A stretch of 64,000 bases of DNA from assembly GCF_040549485.1 (NCBI RefSeq), contig NZ_JBEPTK010000001.1:620001-684000 (forward strand), in the 5' to 3' direction. Source of the DNA: Constrictibacter sp. MBR-5. GTDB lineage: Bacteria; Pseudomonadota; Alphaproteobacteria; JAJUGE01. The position numbers and the translations under genes were made by a program. How positions within the stretch are numbered: position 1 is the stretch's first letter; the number at the start of each line of letters is the position of its first letter. This document shows positions 26,089-35,235 of this stretch, in pieces. The notes beneath the pieces were generated by a model that was not told where the DNA came from, did not search any database, and was given only the letters and a program-made list of their open reading frames with translations.

Positions 26089-27557
26089 CGCAGGCGTCCC
26101 CTCCGATCGGCGACCTGCTCGCCGCACTCCATGCGCTGCCGGGGGTGTCCGTGCTGGTGGTCGGCGACGCCATGGTCGATCGTTACGTCTATGGCGAGGT
26201 CGATAGGATCTCGCCCGAAGCGCCCGTGCCGGTGCTGCGCGCGGGACGCGAGACCGCCGTGCTGGGCGGCGCCGGCAACGTCGTGCGCAACCTCGCCGCG
26301 CTCGGCGCCGCCGTACGCTTCGTCGCCGCCGTCGGGGACGATCCGGCCGGCGAGGAACTGCAGCGTCTGCTGGCCGCCGAGCCCAGGGTCTCGGCCGACC
26401 TCGCCATCGAGCACGGCAGGATCACGACCCTCAAGGTGCGCTACGTCGCCGGTGGACAGCAGCTCCTGCGGGCGGACCGCGAAACCGCGGCGCCGCTGGC
26501 GGCCGCGGCCGCGGACCGGCTGACCCAGGCGGCCCTGGCGGGCGTCGCGGCCTGCAGCGTCGTCATGCTGTCGGACTATGGCAAGGGCGTGCTTCGGCCG
26601 GAACTGCTGGCCGCGATCCTGCAGGCCGCGCGCGAAGCGGGACGGCCGGTAGTGGTCGACCCGAAGGGCGGGGATTTCGGTCGCTATCGCGGTGCGACGC
26701 TCGTCACGCCGAACCGGCGCGAACTGGCCGAAGCATCCGGGATGCCCGTCGACGGCGACGACGCCATCGTCGCGGCCGCCCGTGCCATCCTGGCCGCGAC
26801 GGGGATCGAGGCGCTACTGGTCACGCGCAGCCAGGACGGGGCCAGCCTGATCACCGCCGACGCGGTATCGCACCTGCCGGCCGAGGCACGCGACGTATGG
26901 GACGTCTCCGGCGCCGGAGATACTGTGGCCGCCGTCGCGGCGATGGTGCTGGGGACCGGCCGCGGCCTGGAGACGGCGGCACGGCTCGCCAACGCCGCGG
27001 CCGGGATCGTCGTCGGCAAGGCGGGCACCGCGACGGTCGAGCCGCGCGAACTGGAAGCCCTGCTGCGCCGGGCCGACCTGCTCGCCGGCGGCGACAAGAT
27101 CGCCCACGTCGACGACGCCGCCCGAATCGCCGCAGCTTGGCGCGCCGACGGCCTGACCGTCGGCTTCACCAACGGCTGCTTCGACCTGCTGCATCCAGGT
27201 CATGTCTCGTTGCTGGCGGCCGCCCGGTCGCGCTGCGACCGGCTGATCGTCGGCCTGAACAGCGACGCCTCGACCCGGCGCCTGAAGGGCGAGACCCGTC
27301 CGATCCAGACGGAGACCGCGCGTGCCCTGGTCCTCGCCTCGATGGGCAGCGTCGACATGGTGGTCGTGTTCGACGAGGACACGCCGCTCGCCCTGATCGA
27401 GGCCCTCCGACCCGATCTGCTGGTGAAGGGTGCCGACTACAGCGTCGATCAGGTGATCGGCGCCGACCTCGTCCGCTCCTGGGGCGGCGGCGTCTTCCTC
27501 GCCCCGCTGTCCGAAGGTCACAGCACCACCCGGCTGGTGCGCGGGATGCGGGGCTGA
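26085..27557 (+). CDS. hldE: Bifunctional heptose-7-phosphate kinase / heptose-1-phosphate adenylyltransferase
   Basis: A 490-residue two-domain enzyme. Residues 1-320 are a PfkB/ribokinase-type kinase (DAMVDRYVYGEVDRISPEAP, VWDVSGAGDTVAAVAAM with the catalytic Asp). Residues 345-490 are a nucleotidyltransferase (TNGCFDLLHPGHVSLL, GLNSDASTRRLKG). It directly follows gmhA, so two steps of ADP-heptose synthesis are encoded as one unit. The phosphatase GmhB and epimerase HldD are not in the window. Confidence 0.95.
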   Translation: MTQASPPIGDLLAALHALPGVSVLVVGDAMVDRYVYGEVDRISPEAPVPVLRAGRETAVLGGAGNVVRNLAALGAAVRFVAAVGDDPAGEELQRLLAAEPRVSADLAIEHGRITTLKVRYVAGGQQLLRADRETAAPLAAAAADRLTQAALAGVAACSVVMLSDYGKGVLRPELLAAILQAAREAGRPVVVDPKGGDFGRYRGATLVTPNRRELAEASGMPVDGDDAIVAAARAILAATGIEALLVTRSQDGASLITADAVSHLPAEARDVWDVSGAGDTVAAVAAMVLGTGRGLETAARLANAAAGIVVGKAGTATVEPRELEALLRRADLLAGGDKIAHVDDAARIAAAWRADGLTVGFTNGCFDLLHPGHVSLLAAARSRCDRLIVGLNSDASTRRLKGETRPIQTETARALVLASMGSVDMVVVFDEDTPLALIEALRPDLLVKGADYSVDQVIGADLVRSWGGGVFLAPLSEGHSTTRLVRGMRG

Positions 27558-27561
27558 CTGC

Positions 27562-28365
27562 CTAGCGCAGGCGCTCCGCCGTCCAGGTCCAGCGGCCACC
27601 GGCGCTGCTCGTGGCGGTACCGGCGATGCTGTCGACGGTGACCAATGTACCGCGCCGGGTGACCGTCCTGCCGAGGCGGTTGGCGTAGAGCAGTTCCACG
27701 CTGTCGCCGTCCTGCTTCCACGTCCACGAATCGCCGAATGGCACGCCGCCGATCGCACCGTCGGGCCTGAGCTGCAGGGTGAAGGCGGCGCCACCTTCGT
27801 CGGCGAAGCGCCAGGATGCCCCGGCGACCGTCACCGACTCCGCCGCCCGGCCCGTCTCGGCCCCCGGCACTGCGCCGCTCCGTCCCGACGCCCCCGCTGC
27901 CGACGGTCCCATTGCCGGCGGCGGTGCCGCTGCCGGGCCCACCGCATCATCGGCTCGGGGCGCGAGAGGAAGCGCCGCAGCCGTCGCCGCGGTCTGCTGG
28001 GCTTCCGGCGCCTCGCCACCACCGCCGGTGATCGGGGCCTCCTCGCCCCCCACCTCCCCTGGGGCCGCCTCCCCTGGGGCCGCCTCCCGCAGGCGCCGAT
28101 AGATGGCGAGGCTGGGCGTGCCGGTGGGCTCGACGCCGAGCTGTCGCTCGTAGCGCCGGATCGCCTCTCGGGTCATCTGGCCGACGATCCCGTCCGGCCG
28201 GCCGCGGTAATAGCCGAGTTCCGAAAGCCGTGCCTGAATGGCGGCGATCACCTCCGCCTGGGCGGGCACCTCCCCGTCACGCGGATCGGCGAGCGCGCTC
28301 GGGATGACGACCAGCAACGCCGCCGAGAAGAGTGCGGTCCGGAGGGGATTCCGGCTGGACGTCAT
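27562..28365 (-). CDS. Secreted peptidoglycan-binding-like protein
   Basis: 267 residues with a signal peptide (1-26, ending SALA-D). A PG_binding_1 domain (about 35-95: AIQARLSELGYYRGRPDGIVGQMTREAIRRYERQLG) is followed by a long Ala/Pro/Gly-rich linker (95-175) and a C-terminal beta-rich module (about 180-267, ASWRFADEGGAAFTLQLRPDG) of unknown family. It is probably periplasmic. Convergent with hldE, four bases apart. Confidence 0.75.
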   Translation of the reverse strand: MTSSRNPLRTALFSAALLVVIPSALADPRDGEVPAQAEVIAAIQARLSELGYYRGRPDGIVGQMTREAIRRYERQLGVEPTGTPSLAIYRRLREAAPGEAAPGEVGGEEAPITGGGGEAPEAQQTAATAAALPLAPRADDAVGPAAAPPPAMGPSAAGASGRSGAVPGAETGRAAESVTVAGASWRFADEGGAAFTLQLRPDGAIGGVPFGDSWTWKQDGDSVELLYANRLGRTVTRRGTLVTVDSIAGTATSSAGGRWTWTAERLR

Positions 28366-28592
28366 CGACTCGCTACCCTCGCTGGATCATCGCACCGGAT
28401 CGGCCGTCCGCGGGCAGTCAAACACCCATTGAACGTGCGCGTCGGATCAAACCACAGGCGGGGCGGACCATCAAACCAAACCGGCCACACGCCGCACGCC
28501 CCATCGCGGACCCGCCGGCCGGCCCGTTGTACGGACAAGGCGTTCCGGCTATTGAGGGCGTCCAGGAGACCGCAGGAAACCGGACGCGAGAC

Positions 28593-29693
28593 ATGGTCGA
28601 CGATACCGAACGCATGCTGCGCGACAGCGTGGCGGCCTTCGTTCAACGCGGCGAGGGGCCGGCGCGGCTGCGGCGGGTGCGCGGCACGAAGCCCGGCTTC
28701 GAGCGCGACAGCTGGAACCGCATCGTCGAGGCGGGCTGGATCGGCCTCCATCTGCCCGAGGAGAGCGGCGGCTTCGGCCTCGGCCTCGCCGAACTGGCCG
28801 TCGTCATGGAGGAGCTGGGCCGCGGTCTGGCGCCGGAGCCGGCCGCCTCGGCCGGCGTCCTCGCGGCGGGCGCGCTGGCCTACGCCGGCGGTGACGCCGC
28901 AGCCCTGGTACCGAAGGTCATCTCCGGCGAGATCCTGCCGTGCCCCGCCTGGCAGGAAGCTGAGGGCGACCATGCCGGCCAGACCTGCGCCACGCGCGCC
29001 GAGGGCGGCAGGCTCACCGGCATCAAGCGGTTCGTCCTCGCGCCCGAAGGCGCCGACGGCTACGTCACGACCGCGCGCGACGGCGACGCGGCGGCCCTTT
29101 GGTGGGTCGAAGCAGGCGCCGAGGGCCTGAGCGTCGACACGCAGATCCGCACCGACGGCGGCTGGATCGGCAGCGTCCGGTTCGAGAACACGCCGGCCCG
29201 TCGCGTCGCCGATGCCGGCACCACCGGCGTTGCCCTCGCCCGTGCCGTGGACGAGGCGCGCCTCGCCGCCGCCGCGGAACTGGTCGGCGTGATGACGGCG
29301 GCGTTCGACATGACGGTCGAGTTCGTCAAGCAGCGCAGCCAGTTCGGCAAGCCGATCGGCAGCTTCCAGGCGCTGCAGCACCGCATCGTCGACATCTGGA
29401 CGCAGAAGGAACTGGCACGCGCCGCGGTCATGCGCGCCGTGGAACTGTTCGACCGGACGACCGACCCGCACGAGCGCGCCGTCGTGGTGAGTGCCGCCAA
29501 GGCGCGTTGCACCGACGCGGCCCTGCTGATCACCCGCCAGGCGATCCAGCTGCACGGCGGCATGGGCTACACCGACGAGGCCGACATCGGCCTGTACCTG
29601 AAGCGGGCGCTGGTGCTCGGCGCGTGGCTCGGAAACGGTGCCGCCATGCGGCGGCGCTTCGCCGCGCTCTCGCCGACGGAACAGGCGGCCTGA
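28593..29693 (+). CDS. Acyl-CoA dehydrogenase
   Basis: A 366-residue FAD acyl-CoA dehydrogenase. N-terminal helical domain to about 110 (GWIGLHLPEESGGFGLGLAEL), beta domain, and C-terminal domain with the FAD contact KQRSQFGKPIGSFQALQH and IQLHGGMGYTDEADIGLYLKRA, whose Glu is the likely catalytic base of this branch. ATG 28593 fits the family N-terminus; a longer frame runs upstream but is not protein-like. It leads a five-gene operon with three crotonase-fold enzymes and an MFS transporter. Confidence 0.87.
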   Translation: MVDDTERMLRDSVAAFVQRGEGPARLRRVRGTKPGFERDSWNRIVEAGWIGLHLPEESGGFGLGLAELAVVMEELGRGLAPEPAASAGVLAAGALAYAGGDAAALVPKVISGEILPCPAWQEAEGDHAGQTCATRAEGGRLTGIKRFVLAPEGADGYVTTARDGDAAALWWVEAGAEGLSVDTQIRTDGGWIGSVRFENTPARRVADAGTTGVALARAVDEARLAAAAELVGVMTAAFDMTVEFVKQRSQFGKPIGSFQALQHRIVDIWTQKELARAAVMRAVELFDRTTDPHERAVVVSAAKARCTDAALLITRQAIQLHGGMGYTDEADIGLYLKRALVLGAWLGNGAAMRRRFAALSPTEQAA

Positions 29694-29716
29694 CGAAGCA
29701 TCCAGGGAGGAAGGGA

Positions 29717-30493
29717 ATGGAGCCCGGCGTCGACCTCGACCGCGACGGTGACGTCGCCATCGTCACGATACGCGATCCGGCCCGCCGGAACGCGCTGTCG
29801 CCGATCATCCGCAGCGGCCTCGTCGAGGTCTTCACGACCCTGATGACCGAGGCCGACGACAGCCGCGCCATCGTCTTGCGCGGCGCCGACGGCACCTTCT
29901 GCTCGGGCGGCGCCATCGACACGATGGAGGGCATCGGCTCCTTCTCCGGCCGCTCGCGCCTGCAGGGCGTGCACCGGCTGGTGCAGCTGCTGGTGCGCGG
30001 CGAGAAGCCGGTGGTCGCGGCGGTCGAGGGCTACGCCTTCGGCGGCGGTTTCTCGCTGGCGCTCGCCTGCGACCATGTCGTGGCCGGCCGGGACGCCCGC
30101 TTCGGCGCCTCCTTCGGCAAGCTCGGCCTGATGCCGGACATGGGCCTGCTCTGGACCCTGCCGCAACGGGTCGGCATCGGCCGCGCGCGGCGCCTGATGA
30201 TGCTGAGCGAGCCCGTCGGCGCCGAGGAGGCGCACGCGCTCGGCATCGTCGGCACGCTGGCGGAGCCGGGCGCCGTCCAGGAGGCGGCGATGAAGAAGGC
30301 CCGCGCCTTCGCCGACGCCGCGCCGCTGCCCAACCGGATCACCAAGGCCGCCCTCGCCGCGTGGCCGCTGGCGCTCGACCCAATGCTCGACCACGAATCC
30401 CAGGGCCAGGGCGTGCTGTTCGGCACCGAGGACCTGCAGGAGGGCCTGAAGGCCTTCTACGAGAAGCGCGCCCCGCGCTTCGCCGGCCGCTGA
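29717..30493 (+). CDS. Crotonase-fold enzyme, PaaG-like isomerase type (copy 1)
   Basis: 258 residues. The oxyanion-hole glycines are present (FCSGGAID, GYAFGGGF). The two catalytic glutamates of enoyl-CoA hydratase are replaced: Ser113 at the Glu144 site and Phe133 at the Glu164 site. An Asp in GLMPD (Asp141) matches the catalytic Asp of PaaG, the ring-1,2-epoxyphenylacetyl-CoA isomerase. Double-bond or ring isomerisation is more likely than hydration. GGGAGGAAGGGA precedes the ATG. Confidence 0.85.
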   Translation: MEPGVDLDRDGDVAIVTIRDPARRNALSPIIRSGLVEVFTTLMTEADDSRAIVLRGADGTFCSGGAIDTMEGIGSFSGRSRLQGVHRLVQLLVRGEKPVVAAVEGYAFGGGFSLALACDHVVAGRDARFGASFGKLGLMPDMGLLWTLPQRVGIGRARRLMMLSEPVGAEEAHALGIVGTLAEPGAVQEAAMKKARAFADAAPLPNRITKAALAAWPLALDPMLDHESQGQGVLFGTEDLQEGLKAFYEKRAPRFAGR

Positions 30494-30504
30494 GGGAGGG
30501 AACG

Positions 30505-31281
30505 ATGAGCGGTTCCATGGTCCTGGTCGAGCGGCGCGACGCCGTCACGATCCTGACGATCAACAACCCGAGGCAGCGCAACGCCATGTCCGGCCCGGTG
30601 AAGGCCGAGCTGATCCCGGCGATGCGCGCCGCCCTCGCCGACGCGGGCTGCCGCGCCATCGTGCTGACGGGCGCCGAAGGCTGCTTCTCCGCCGGCGGCG
30701 ACGTCTCCCGCTTCTCGACGATGGCGCCCGAAAAGGGGCGCCAGCTGGTGCGCGACCAGCGCGAGTTCCTGCACCTCGTCATGCGCGGGGACAAGGCGGT
30801 CATCGCCGCGGTGGAGGGCTATTCCTATGGCGCCGGCTTCGGCCTCGCCATGGCCTGCGACCATATCGTCGCGGCACGCGACGCTAGGTTCTGCGCCGCC
30901 TTCAACAAGATCGGCCTGATGCCGGACGGCGGCCTGCTCTGGACCCTGCCGCAGCGGATCGGCGCCGAACGCGCCCGCGAGATGATGATGCTGGCCACCG
31001 TCGTCGACGGTGCCGAAGGCCATCGCATCGGCCTCGTCGACACGCTGGCCGAACCGAAGAGCGCCCTCGACGCGGCGCTGGCGAAGGCCGCACTGTTCGC
31101 CGCCGCCGCACCGGTCGCGGTGGCGATGACCAAGTCGGCCTTCGCCCGCTGGCCGCTCAATCTCGACCAGTTCCTGGCGATGGAAGCGGACGGCCAGGCG
31201 CTGCTGCTGTCCAGCGAGGATTGCCGCGAGGGTGCGCGCGCCTTCCTCGAGAAGCGCGCACCCGCCTTCAGGGGGAGGTGA
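30505..31281 (+). CDS. Crotonase-fold enzyme, PaaG-like isomerase type (copy 2)
   Basis: 258 residues, a close paralogue of the genes on either side. It has FSAGGDVSRF and GYSYGAGFGLA for the oxyanion hole, Gly113 and Phe133 instead of the hydratase glutamates, and Asp141 in GLMPDGGLLWTLPQRIG as the PaaG-type base. GAGGGAGGGA lies before the ATG, eleven bases after the previous stop. Substrate not deducible. Confidence 0.85.
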   Translation: MSGSMVLVERRDAVTILTINNPRQRNAMSGPVKAELIPAMRAALADAGCRAIVLTGAEGCFSAGGDVSRFSTMAPEKGRQLVRDQREFLHLVMRGDKAVIAAVEGYSYGAGFGLAMACDHIVAARDARFCAAFNKIGLMPDGGLLWTLPQRIGAERAREMMMLATVVDGAEGHRIGLVDTLAEPKSALDAALAKAALFAAAAPVAVAMTKSAFARWPLNLDQFLAMEADGQALLLSSEDCREGARAFLEKRAPAFRGR

Positions 31282-31283
31282 CC

Positions 31284-32066
31284 ATGGCCCAGCTCGAACG
31301 CGGCACGCACCTGACCCGCGAGGGTGCGATCGCCATCCTCACCATGAGCAATCCCGGCAAGCGCAACGCCTTCTCGGTGGAGATGCGCGAGGATCTGACC
31401 CGGCACCTGGAAGAGTTGCAGCGCGACGCCTCCTGCCGCGCCATCGTCCTCCAGGGCGCCGACGGCTGCTTCTCGGCCGGCGGCGACGTCTCGGGCTTCG
31501 GCACGAAGACGGTGATCGACTACCGCGCCGGCCTGATCGCCTCGCATCGCTTCGTGCGCCTGCTGATCACCGGCGAGAAGCCGGTGGTGGCCGCCGTCGA
31601 GGGCTATGCCTACGGCGCCGGCCTGGGCCTGGCCCTCTGCTGCGACCAGGTGGTCGCCGCCCGCGACGCCAAGCTCTGCGCCTCCTTCGCCAAGATCGGC
31701 CTGATGCCGGACATGGGCCTGCTGTGGACCCTGCCGCAGCGCGTCGGCGTCGGCCGCGCCAAGGAGATGATCATGCTGGCGACGGTGGTCGGCGCCGAGG
31801 AGGGCCTGGGCACCGGGCTCGTCGACGAGGTGGCCGATTCCGGCGGTGCCCTCGCCGCTGCGATGGCGCTGGCGGAGCGTTTCGCCGCGACCGCGCCGTC
31901 GGCCACGGGTCTCACCAAGGCGATGCTGGCACGCCACCCGCTCGGGCTGGAGGACCAGCTGGAATGGGAGGCGCAGGGCCAGGGCCTGCTCTTCACGACG
32001 GCCGACGTGGCCGAGGGCGTCGCCGCCTTCCGCGCCAAGCGCCCCGCCACGTTCAAGGGCGAGTAG
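31284..32066 (+). CDS. Crotonase-fold enzyme, PaaG-like isomerase type (copy 3)
   Basis: 260 residues. FSAGGDVSGF and GYAYGAGLGLA are conserved, hydratase glutamates are replaced by Gly115 and Phe135, and Asp143 in GLMPDMGLLWTLPQRVG is kept. The ATG comes two bases after the stop of copy 2, with GGGGGAGGTG as ribosome site. Retaining three copies with the same active-site change suggests divergence in substrate or formation of hetero-oligomers (inference). Confidence 0.85.
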   Translation: MAQLERGTHLTREGAIAILTMSNPGKRNAFSVEMREDLTRHLEELQRDASCRAIVLQGADGCFSAGGDVSGFGTKTVIDYRAGLIASHRFVRLLITGEKPVVAAVEGYAYGAGLGLALCCDQVVAARDAKLCASFAKIGLMPDMGLLWTLPQRVGVGRAKEMIMLATVVGAEEGLGTGLVDEVADSGGALAAAMALAERFAATAPSATGLTKAMLARHPLGLEDQLEWEAQGQGLLFTTADVAEGVAAFRAKRPATFKGE

Positions 32067-32093
32067 CTGCCGCCGGACGACAGGGGCGGCCGC

Positions 32094-33479
32094 ATGGCGG
32101 GCGATGTCGGCTGGGGCGCCGTGCTGCGCGGCGCCAACGGCCTGCGCGCCCTGGTGCTGGCCGGCGGCGTGGCGCTGCATGCGGTCTACGTGTTCGTCGC
32201 ATCCACGGTCATGCCGTCGGTCGTCGTCGAGGTCGGCGGCGTGGCCTACTACGCCTGGGCGACCACCGTCTTCGTCGTCGGGTCCATCGTCGGCTCGGCC
32301 GTCGCCACGGCGCTCGCCGCCAGGCTCGGGCCGCGCGGCGCCTATCGCGCCGGTGCCGCGTTGTTCATCGCCGGCAGCCTCGCCTGCGCCCTGACCACGT
32401 CGATGCCGACCTTCCTCGCCGGCCGTACGCTGCAGGGGCTGGGCGGCGGCATGCTCGTCGCCCTCGCCTACGCCACGATCCGCCAGCTCTTCGCGCCGGA
32501 GGTTCGGCCACGGGCCTTCGCGCTCATCTCGGGCGTCTGGGGCGTCGCCGCCCTCTGCGGGCCGCTGCTCGGTGGCGCCTTCGACAGCGCCGGCCTGTGG
32601 CGCGGCGCCTTCTGGGTCGCCGTCCCCCTGACCGCCGCATTCGCGGTAATGGTCCAGTCGATCGTGCCGCGCCGCAGCGAGGGTCAGGAACGGCGGGGCG
32701 TCGCCGGGCTGCGCCTGTTCCTGCTGGCCCTCGCCGCCTTCGCCGTGTCCGCCGGCAGCGTGCCGGGCGAACTCTGGGCCGCCGCCACCGGCCTCTGCGT
32801 CGCGGTCCTCCTGATGGCCGCCCTGTTCGCCGTCGACCGGCACGCCACGGGCCGCCTGCTGCCGACCGGCGTCTACGACCCGCGCAACCGGCTCGGCGCG
32901 ATCTCCCTCACCATGACCCTGATGATCGTCGGCACGGGCGCCATGTCGTTCCTGCCTTACGTGCTGCGCGCGGCGCACGGCCACACGCCGCTGGTCGCCG
33001 GCTATGCGGCGGCGCTTCAGGCGATGGGGTGGAGTTCGTCGGCCCTGGTGACCGCATCAGCGAGCGGCGGAGCCGTGCGGCTGCTGCTGCGCGTCGGCCC
33101 GGCGGTCATGGCGACGGGGCTTCTGGCCGTCGCCGTCGCGCTGCAGAGCCCGATGCTGCTGCCGACGGCGGTGTCCTTCTTCGTCGTCGGCACGGGCATC
33201 GGCCTGTGCTGGGCGCATCTCGGCAATCTGCTGATCGGCGCCGCCCGTGACGGCGAGCACGACCTCACCGCCTCCTTCATCTCGACCGGACAGCTCATCG
33301 CGCTGGCCTTCGGTGCCGCGCTCGCGGGCATGGTGGCCAACACCGCCGGCCTTCCCCTGGCGCGTGCGAGCGGCGAAATCACCACCGCCGCGGCATGGCT
33401 CTACGGCAGCTTCGCCGTCGCGCCGGCGCTCGCCTTCTTCGCGGCGCAGCGGGCCTTGGCCCTCCTGCCGCACCGGTAG
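32094..33479 (+). CDS. MFS transporter (DHA2/EmrB-like)
   Basis: A 461-residue major facilitator protein with about 12-14 membrane helices. Helix-2/3 loop motif A is recognisable (VATALAARLGPRGAYRAGAALF), as is motif C-like GVWGVAALCGPLLGGAF of drug:H+ antiporters. It begins 27 bases after the third crotonase gene, so it may export or import an intermediate of that pathway. Confidence 0.87.
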   Translation: MAGDVGWGAVLRGANGLRALVLAGGVALHAVYVFVASTVMPSVVVEVGGVAYYAWATTVFVVGSIVGSAVATALAARLGPRGAYRAGAALFIAGSLACALTTSMPTFLAGRTLQGLGGGMLVALAYATIRQLFAPEVRPRAFALISGVWGVAALCGPLLGGAFDSAGLWRGAFWVAVPLTAAFAVMVQSIVPRRSEGQERRGVAGLRLFLLALAAFAVSAGSVPGELWAAATGLCVAVLLMAALFAVDRHATGRLLPTGVYDPRNRLGAISLTMTLMIVGTGAMSFLPYVLRAAHGHTPLVAGYAAALQAMGWSSSALVTASASGGAVRLLLRVGPAVMATGLLAVAVALQSPMLLPTAVSFFVVGTGIGLCWAHLGNLLIGAARDGEHDLTASFISTGQLIALAFGAALAGMVANTAGLPLARASGEITTAAAWLYGSFAVAPALAFFAAQRALALLPHR

Positions 33480-33483
33480 GGCT

Positions 33484-33513
33484 GCGAGGCCCGCGCCGCG
33501 GCGCGGGCCTCGC
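33484..33513. terminator. Perfect 30-nt palindrome between convergent genes
   Basis: A palindrome with 15-bp arms (left arm GCGAGGCCCGCGCCG, 33484-33498; right arm its exact complement, 33499-33513) fills the 41-base gap between the MFS stop and the CMD stop. It would fold equally in either transcript; no U-tract follows. A bidirectional terminator or 3' stabiliser is the most likely role. Confidence 0.6.
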
Positions 33514-33520
33514 GATCGGC

Positions 33521-33931
33521 CTACTTCTTCTCTTTGTCCATGTCGGCGAAGACCTCGCCGGCACAGCGGAACGCCTCGACGGCCGCCGGCACGCCGGCAT
33601 AGACGCCGACCTGCAGGAAGACTTCCTTGATCTCGTCCTTGCTGACGCCGTTGTTGATGGCGCCGCGGATGTGCAGCTTCAGCTCGTGCACGCGGCCGAC
33701 GGTGCTGAGCATCGTCAGGTTGATGATGCTGCGCGTCTTGCGGTCCAGGCCGGGCCGGCACCAGACGCTGCCCCAGCAGTCTTCCGTCGCGAACTGCTGC
33801 AGCGCCCGCTGGAACTCGTCGTTGGCGCCGCGTTCGATCGCCGGCTTCACATACTGGTCGCCGAGAACCTCGCGGCGGACCTGCAGGCCCTGCTTGAAGC
33901 GTTCGCTCTCGTCGTATTTGGACGTGTCCAT
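33521..33931 (-). CDS. Carboxymuconolactone decarboxylase-family protein
   Basis: A 136-residue CMD/AhpD-fold protein, all-helical, close in length to PcaC (4-carboxymuconolactone decarboxylase). Core region: CRPGLDRKTRSIINLTMLSTVGRVHELKLHIRGAINNGVSKDEIKE. The AhpD CxxC redox pair is absent, so peroxidase activity is unlikely. AGAGGTGAGG precedes ATG 33931; a much longer frame upstream is not protein-like. Confidence 0.85.
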   Translation of the reverse strand: MDTSKYDESERFKQGLQVRREVLGDQYVKPAIERGANDEFQRALQQFATEDCWGSVWCRPGLDRKTRSIINLTMLSTVGRVHELKLHIRGAINNGVSKDEIKEVFLQVGVYAGVPAAVEAFRCAGEVFADMDKEKK

Positions 33932-34108
33932 GGCCTCACCTCTTCGTCTGGGTCGCTCGCCGCGCATAAGACTGCGAAGCCGCCGCGCGGGCAAGCCCCC
34001 GGCCCGCACCCCTCCCGGCACACGGATCCGCCACACTGGACCTGCCCGCCGATTGCAATAACATGCCCGGCTACCTGAACGAATCAGGGCGGAAGGGGAG
34101 AAGGGGCG

Positions 34109-35215
34109 ATGATGGAAAGACGCAAGTTTCTGACGACGGCGGCGGTCGGCGGTGCAGCCGCGGCCGCAGCGGCCGGGAGTTTCCCCGCGCCGGCGATTTC
34201 GCAGGGCAAGGTCGAGTGGCGCATGGTCACCACCTGGCCGAAGAACTTCCCCGGCCAGGGTACGGCGGCCGAGCGCTTCGCCAAGAGCGTCGGCGACGCC
34301 ACCGACGGGCGTCTCACCATCAAGGTGTTCGCGGCCGGCGAACTGGTCCCCGCCTTCGAAAGCTTCGACGCGGTCACGCGCGGCGCGGCCGACATGATGC
34401 ACGCCTCGCCCTACTACTGGCAGAACAAGAGCAAGGCGACGAACTTCTTCTCCACCGTCCCCTACGGCCTGACGACGAACGAGCTGAACGCCTGGATGGA
34501 TTACGGCGGCGGCCAGCAGCTCTGGGACGAGCTCTATGCCGGCTTCAACCTGAAGGGCTTCCACGGCGGCTCGACCGGCGTGCAGATGGGCGGCTGGTTC
34601 AACAAGGAGATCAACTCCGTCGCCGACCTGAACGGCCTCAAGATGCGCATCCCCGGCCTCGGCGGCGATGCGCTACGCAAGCTCGGCGTCACCGTCGTCA
34701 ACCTGCCGGGGGGCGAGATCTTCGGCGCCCTGCAGTCGGGCACGATCGACGCGACCGAGTTCGTCGGACCGTTCAACGACATGGCGCTCGGCTTCTTCAA
34801 GGTCGCCAAGCACTATTACTGGCCCGGCATGCACGAGCCGGCGACGCAGCTCGAGATCACCGTCGACAAGAAGAAGTTCGACGGGCTGCCGAAGGACGTC
34901 CAGCGCATCTTCGAGGCGATCACGCGCGAGGAGAACGTCCGCTTCACCGCCGAGTTCAGCGCCCGCAACGGTGCCGCACTCGACACGCTGGTGCGCCAGC
35001 ACGGCGTGCAGCTGAAGCGCTTCCCCAACGACGTGCTGACCGCCTACGGCAAGGCGAGCGGCGAGGTGATCGCCGAACTGCGCGAGAACGGCGACGACAT
35101 CACCAAGCGGATCGTCGAGTCCTTCCTGAAGGCACGCCGCGAGCAGATGGGCTGGAGCCGCATCGGCGAGCAGGAGTTCATGAACGCGCGTCTGCTCGAC
35201 TACAAGTTCGGCTGA
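34109..35215 (+). CDS. TRAP transporter substrate-binding protein (DctP/TakP-like)
   Basis: 368 residues. The N-terminus ERRKFLTTAA is a twin-arginine signal with Ala-rich h-region, cleaved near PAIS-Q. The mature part is a DctP-family periplasmic binding protein with the carboxylate-binding region MRIPGLGGDALRKLGVTVVNLPGGEIFGALQSGTIDATEFVGP, similar to 2-oxoacid-binding TakP. No DctQ/DctM membrane partners lie beside it, so it is an orphan that must use a transporter elsewhere. A strong terminator follows. Confidence 0.9.
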   Translation: MMERRKFLTTAAVGGAAAAAAAGSFPAPAISQGKVEWRMVTTWPKNFPGQGTAAERFAKSVGDATDGRLTIKVFAAGELVPAFESFDAVTRGAADMMHASPYYWQNKSKATNFFSTVPYGLTTNELNAWMDYGGGQQLWDELYAGFNLKGFHGGSTGVQMGGWFNKEINSVADLNGLKMRIPGLGGDALRKLGVTVVNLPGGEIFGALQSGTIDATEFVGPFNDMALGFFKVAKHYYWPGMHEPATQLEITVDKKKFDGLPKDVQRIFEAITREENVRFTAEFSARNGAALDTLVRQHGVQLKRFPNDVLTAYGKASGEVIAELRENGDDITKRIVESFLKARREQMGWSRIGEQEFMNARLLDYKFG

Positions 35216-35235
35216 CACGGTTTCCGGAAGGCGGC

